From NCBI GenBank assembly GCA_023425615.1, contig JAFACJ010000722.1, positions 1 to 7,008 on the forward strand: a stretch of DNA of 7,008 nt, in the 5' to 3' direction. Both the position numbers and the translations under genes were made by a program. The stretch is from Actinomycetes bacterium (GTDB lineage: Bacteria > Actinomycetota > Actinomycetes > Streptosporangiales > Streptosporangiaceae). Below the pieces are notes generated by a model. The model searched no databases and was not told the origin of the DNA. It saw only the letters and a list, made by a program, of their open reading frames with translations. Below, piece after piece: positions 5,668 to 7,008 of this stretch (positions are counted from its first letter, which is position 1; every line of letters starts with the position of its first letter).

Positions 5668-6042
5668 GGCGGCGAGGCAGAGCGTGTCGCCCGGCCTGCG
5701 CACCGGACGCCGCACGGCGCGTCCGCCGCCGACGGCGTCGAGCCTGATGACCGTCGCCCGGCGGGCGCGGTCGGCGGCGAGGTCGAGGCCGACCTCGACC
5801 AGCACGTCGGACAGTTCGATCCGCAGCGCGTCGCAGACGGAGGCGAGGACCTCCGAGGACGCCTCCTTGCGGCCCCGCTCCACCTCCGACAGATAGGGCA
5901 TCGAGATCCGCGCCGCCCGTGCCACGTCGGCCAGCGTCCGGCCCTGCTCATGCCGGTTGCGGCGCAGCACGTCGCCGATCATCGTCCGCAGCAGGGGCCG
6001 GGGCCGCCGCTCCTCAGCGTCGCCGAAAGCCGGACCCGCCAT
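5665..6042 (-). CDS. popR: XRE-family transcriptional regulator of PopR/ClgR type
   Basis: This encodes 125 residues from ATG at 6042, with AAGGGAG six bases upstream. An XRE/Cro-type HTH occupies about 21-83 (MIGDVLRRNRHEQGRTLADVARAARISMPYLSEVERGRKEASSEVLASVCDAL). The YLSEVERGxKEASSEVLASxCDAL signature is the one shared by ClgR and PopR, activators of clp genes in actinobacteria. The protein ends in Leu-Ala-Ala, like the ssrA tag. In Streptomyces lividans, PopR is reported to be degraded by ClpP1/ClpP2 through its two terminal alanines, and it activates clpP3-clpP4. The adjacent clpP pair and the PopR-like inverted repeat at 4339-4353 fit that role. Residues 84-125 show no recognised domain and are Arg/Ala rich. 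The symbol is assigned from motif plus context; ClgR itself, the paralogue that controls housekeeping clp genes, is the alternative. Confidence 0.88.
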   Translation of the reverse strand: MAGPAFGDAEERRPRPLLRTMIGDVLRRNRHEQGRTLADVARAARISMPYLSEVERGRKEASSEVLASVCDALRIELSDVLVEVGLDLAADRARRATVIRLDAVGGGRAVRRPVRRPGDTLCLAA

Positions 6043-6080
6043 CCCCGTCTCCCTTCACCGGCGTGCAGGACTCCCCCTCA

Positions 6081-6109
6081 CCTGTACCCCGCCGCCGCTC
6101 CCCTGAGAA
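6081..6109 (-). promoter_or_regulatory. Candidate promoter of the PopR-like gene
   Basis: On the - strand, TTCTCA (6109-6104) and TACAGG (6086-6081) are separated by exactly 17 bases. Four of six and three of six positions match the housekeeping consensus. The leader would be about 30-35 bases and contains the AAGGGAG ribosome-binding site. A near-palindrome at 6105-6118 overlaps the -35. Confidence 0.35.
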
Positions 6110-6118
6110 GCGCTTTTC
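6105..6118. promoter_or_regulatory. Near-perfect palindrome over the putative -35 of the PopR-like gene
   Basis: GAGAAGCGCTTTTC has the symmetric form GAnAAGCGCTTnTC: an 8-bp perfect core (AAGCGCTT, 6108-6115) plus two matched outer pairs. It lies in the gap between the PopR-like gene and the divergent nitroreductase gene and overlaps the candidate -35 at 6104-6109, so it could be an operator. It does not match the TCTGCC repeat, so a different regulator would bind it. Confidence 0.35.
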
Positions 6119-6193
6119 GCCCGGGGCGTAGGGGCCGCCGCGATCTCGCGTGCGATGTCCGGTGAAGCGTGGCGTCGGACGGTCGCTCCTTTT

Positions 6194-6199
6194 TATGAT
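6194..6199 (+). promoter_or_regulatory. Candidate -10 element of the nitroreductase gene
   Basis: TATGAT differs from TATAAT at one base and lies within CTTTTTATGATC, a rare A/T-rich patch here. The -35 region (about 6170-6176, TGGCGTC) is poor. The leader would be about 65 bases. Confidence 0.45.
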
Positions 6200-6269
6200 C
6201 AACTACGCGCGCCGCCACCCGGGCGGCCGCCCTCGCCCGCGCCCGTGGTGTGATCTCCGGAGTTGCCGT

Positions 6270-6980
6270 ATGTCCAGTGAAGACCCCTCCATCCCCCCGT
6301 CCGCCGAAGCCGGGGCGCCGGAGGCGCTTCCCCTGTCCGGCCTGGAGCTGCTGACGACCACGCGCGCCGTGCGCAAGCGGCTCGACCTCACCCGGCCGGT
6401 GCCGCGTGACGTGCTGCGCGAGTGCGTGCGGATCGCGCTCCAGGCGCCGGCCCCGTCCAACAGCGTCGGTGTGCGGTTCGTCATCGTCACCGACCCGGAG
6501 ATCCGGCGCCGGCTCGGGGAGCTCTACCAGCGGGGCTATGACGTCTACCGGCAGCTGGACGGCATCTACATCGGCAGCATCGCCAAGCAGGACGAGGCCG
6601 AGCAGGCGCAGCAGGAGCGGACCGCGGTCTCCGCCGACTTCCTCGCCGAGACGATGCCGGAGGTGCCCGCGATCGTCGTCGGCTGCGTCATGGGGCGCGG
6701 CGACGACCAGGGCACCTGGGTGACGTCCTCGATCCTCGGCGGCGCGATGCCGGCCCTGTGGTCCTTCATGCTCGCCGCCCGTCTGCACGGTCTGGGCACC
6801 TGCTGGACCTCCGTCCACCTCCAGCAGGAGAAGGAGACCGCCGAACTCCTCGGCATCCCCCACGAGTACGTCACCCAGGTGATGCTCACGCCCGTCGCCT
6901 ACTACACCGGTGAGACCTTCAAGCAGGTCGCCCGGCCCGAACCCGACTCCGTCATCCACTGGGACCGCTGGCAGTCCTGA
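6270..6980 (+). CDS. Nitroreductase family protein (FMN-dependent oxidoreductase fold)
   Basis: This encodes 236 residues from ATG at 6270, with CCGGAG seven bases upstream. The open frame extends to 6150, but that extension is Arg/Pro-rich, non-conserved and has no site. Nitroreductase features are clear. The N-terminal LLTTTRAVRKRLDLTRPVPRDVLRECVRIALQAPAPSNSVGVRFVIVTD (27-75) supplies the Arg residues and Pro-Ser-Asn segment that usually contact FMN phosphate and flavin. A central helical insert (87-128) follows. Then come ILGGAMPALWSFMLAARLHGLGTCWTSVHL (155-184, the conserved GxGxxW-like flavin segment) and PVAYYTGETFKQVARPEP (208-225). Members act as homodimers in the cytoplasm, using NAD(P)H to reduce quinones, nitro compounds or other acceptors; the true substrate here is unknown. 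It resembles the actinobacterial group annotated simply as nitroreductase. It is divergent from the PopR-like gene, with about 230 bases between starts, and has no evident functional link to the clp genes. Confidence 0.94.
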   Translation: MSSEDPSIPPSAEAGAPEALPLSGLELLTTTRAVRKRLDLTRPVPRDVLRECVRIALQAPAPSNSVGVRFVIVTDPEIRRRLGELYQRGYDVYRQLDGIYIGSIAKQDEAEQAQQERTAVSADFLAETMPEVPAIVVGCVMGRGDDQGTWVTSSILGGAMPALWSFMLAARLHGLGTCWTSVHLQQEKETAELLGIPHEYVTQVMLTPVAYYTGETFKQVARPEPDSVIHWDRWQS

Positions 6981-7008
6981 CGGCACCGGTGCACGGCCGA
7001 GGCCCCGG

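Larger units (their letters stand above)
6043..6269. other. Divergent intergenic region between the PopR-like and nitroreductase genes
   Basis: This region holds the candidate promoters and the 6105-6118 palindrome described separately. No TCTGCC-type repeat is present, so if PopR regulates its own gene it does so through a different or degenerate site. No small gene with a plausible ribosome-binding site was seen. Confidence 0.5.

Noticed and set aside
6150..6269. N-terminal extension of the nitroreductase to 6150
   Set aside because: The extension is Arg/Pro-rich, crosses the likely promoter region, and the ATG at 6270 has a good ribosome-binding site.
6983..6992. Perfect 10-base palindrome GCACCGGTGC just after the nitroreductase stop
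   Set aside because: It has no loop and cannot form a stable hairpin terminator. Palindromes of this length and composition are common in such high-GC DNA.
1..7008. Search for tRNA, rRNA, CRISPR repeats, insertion sequences and toxin-antitoxin pairs
   Set aside because: No cloverleaf-like segments, regularly spaced repeats, transposase motifs, terminal inverted repeats or small paired toxin genes were seen. Composition is uniform, with no sign of recent transfer.

Overview
The window is about 70% G+C. Its wobble positions are saturated with G/C, several genes start with GTG, and the gene content (DUF485 plus ActP symporter, DUF3817, a tandem extra clpP pair with a PopR/ClgR-type regulator) points to a chromosomal segment of a high-GC actinomycete, of the Streptomycetales or Streptosporangiales kind. 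Genus is not resolvable from the sequence. I see no mobile element, tRNA, rRNA or CRISPR array.

Layout. (1) Positions 1-172 hold a hairpin and a possible promoter. They lead into a two-gene + strand operon: a small DUF485 membrane protein (173-607) and a 561-residue acetate/monocarboxylate:cation symporter of the ActP type (604-2289), overlapping by 4 bases. (2) Converging on it from the - strand is a Crp/Fnr regulator with a well-preserved cyclic-nucleotide pocket (start near 3511, end 2822). It is followed 51 bases later by a small protein (2770-2294) that I read as a degenerate nucleotidyl-cyclase-fold protein. (3) A roughly 300-base non-coding stretch with a strong hairpin separates these from a DUF3817 membrane protein on the - strand (4190-3819). 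(4) A divergent intergenic region carries a perfect TCTGCC-GTC-GGCAGA inverted repeat upstream of two tandem ClpP peptidase genes on + (4439-5059 and 5062-5649). (5) Converging on the second clpP, 15 bases away, is a 125-residue XRE-type regulator (6042-5665) ending in Leu-Ala-Ala. (6) A nitroreductase-family gene (6270-6980) closes the window.

How it fits together. The clpP pair, the inverted repeat and the LAA-ending XRE regulator match the Streptomyces clpP3-clpP4/PopR system. There the activator PopR switches on a backup ClpP pair and is itself degraded through its C-terminal alanines by the housekeeping ClpP. A notable departure here is that the second ClpP has Asn where the catalytic Asp should be, so the pair probably makes an asymmetric peptidase. 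The second item of interest is the Crp-type sensor next to a cyclase-like protein that has lost both metal-binding aspartates. This looks like a regulatory pair rather than an enzyme-receptor pair.
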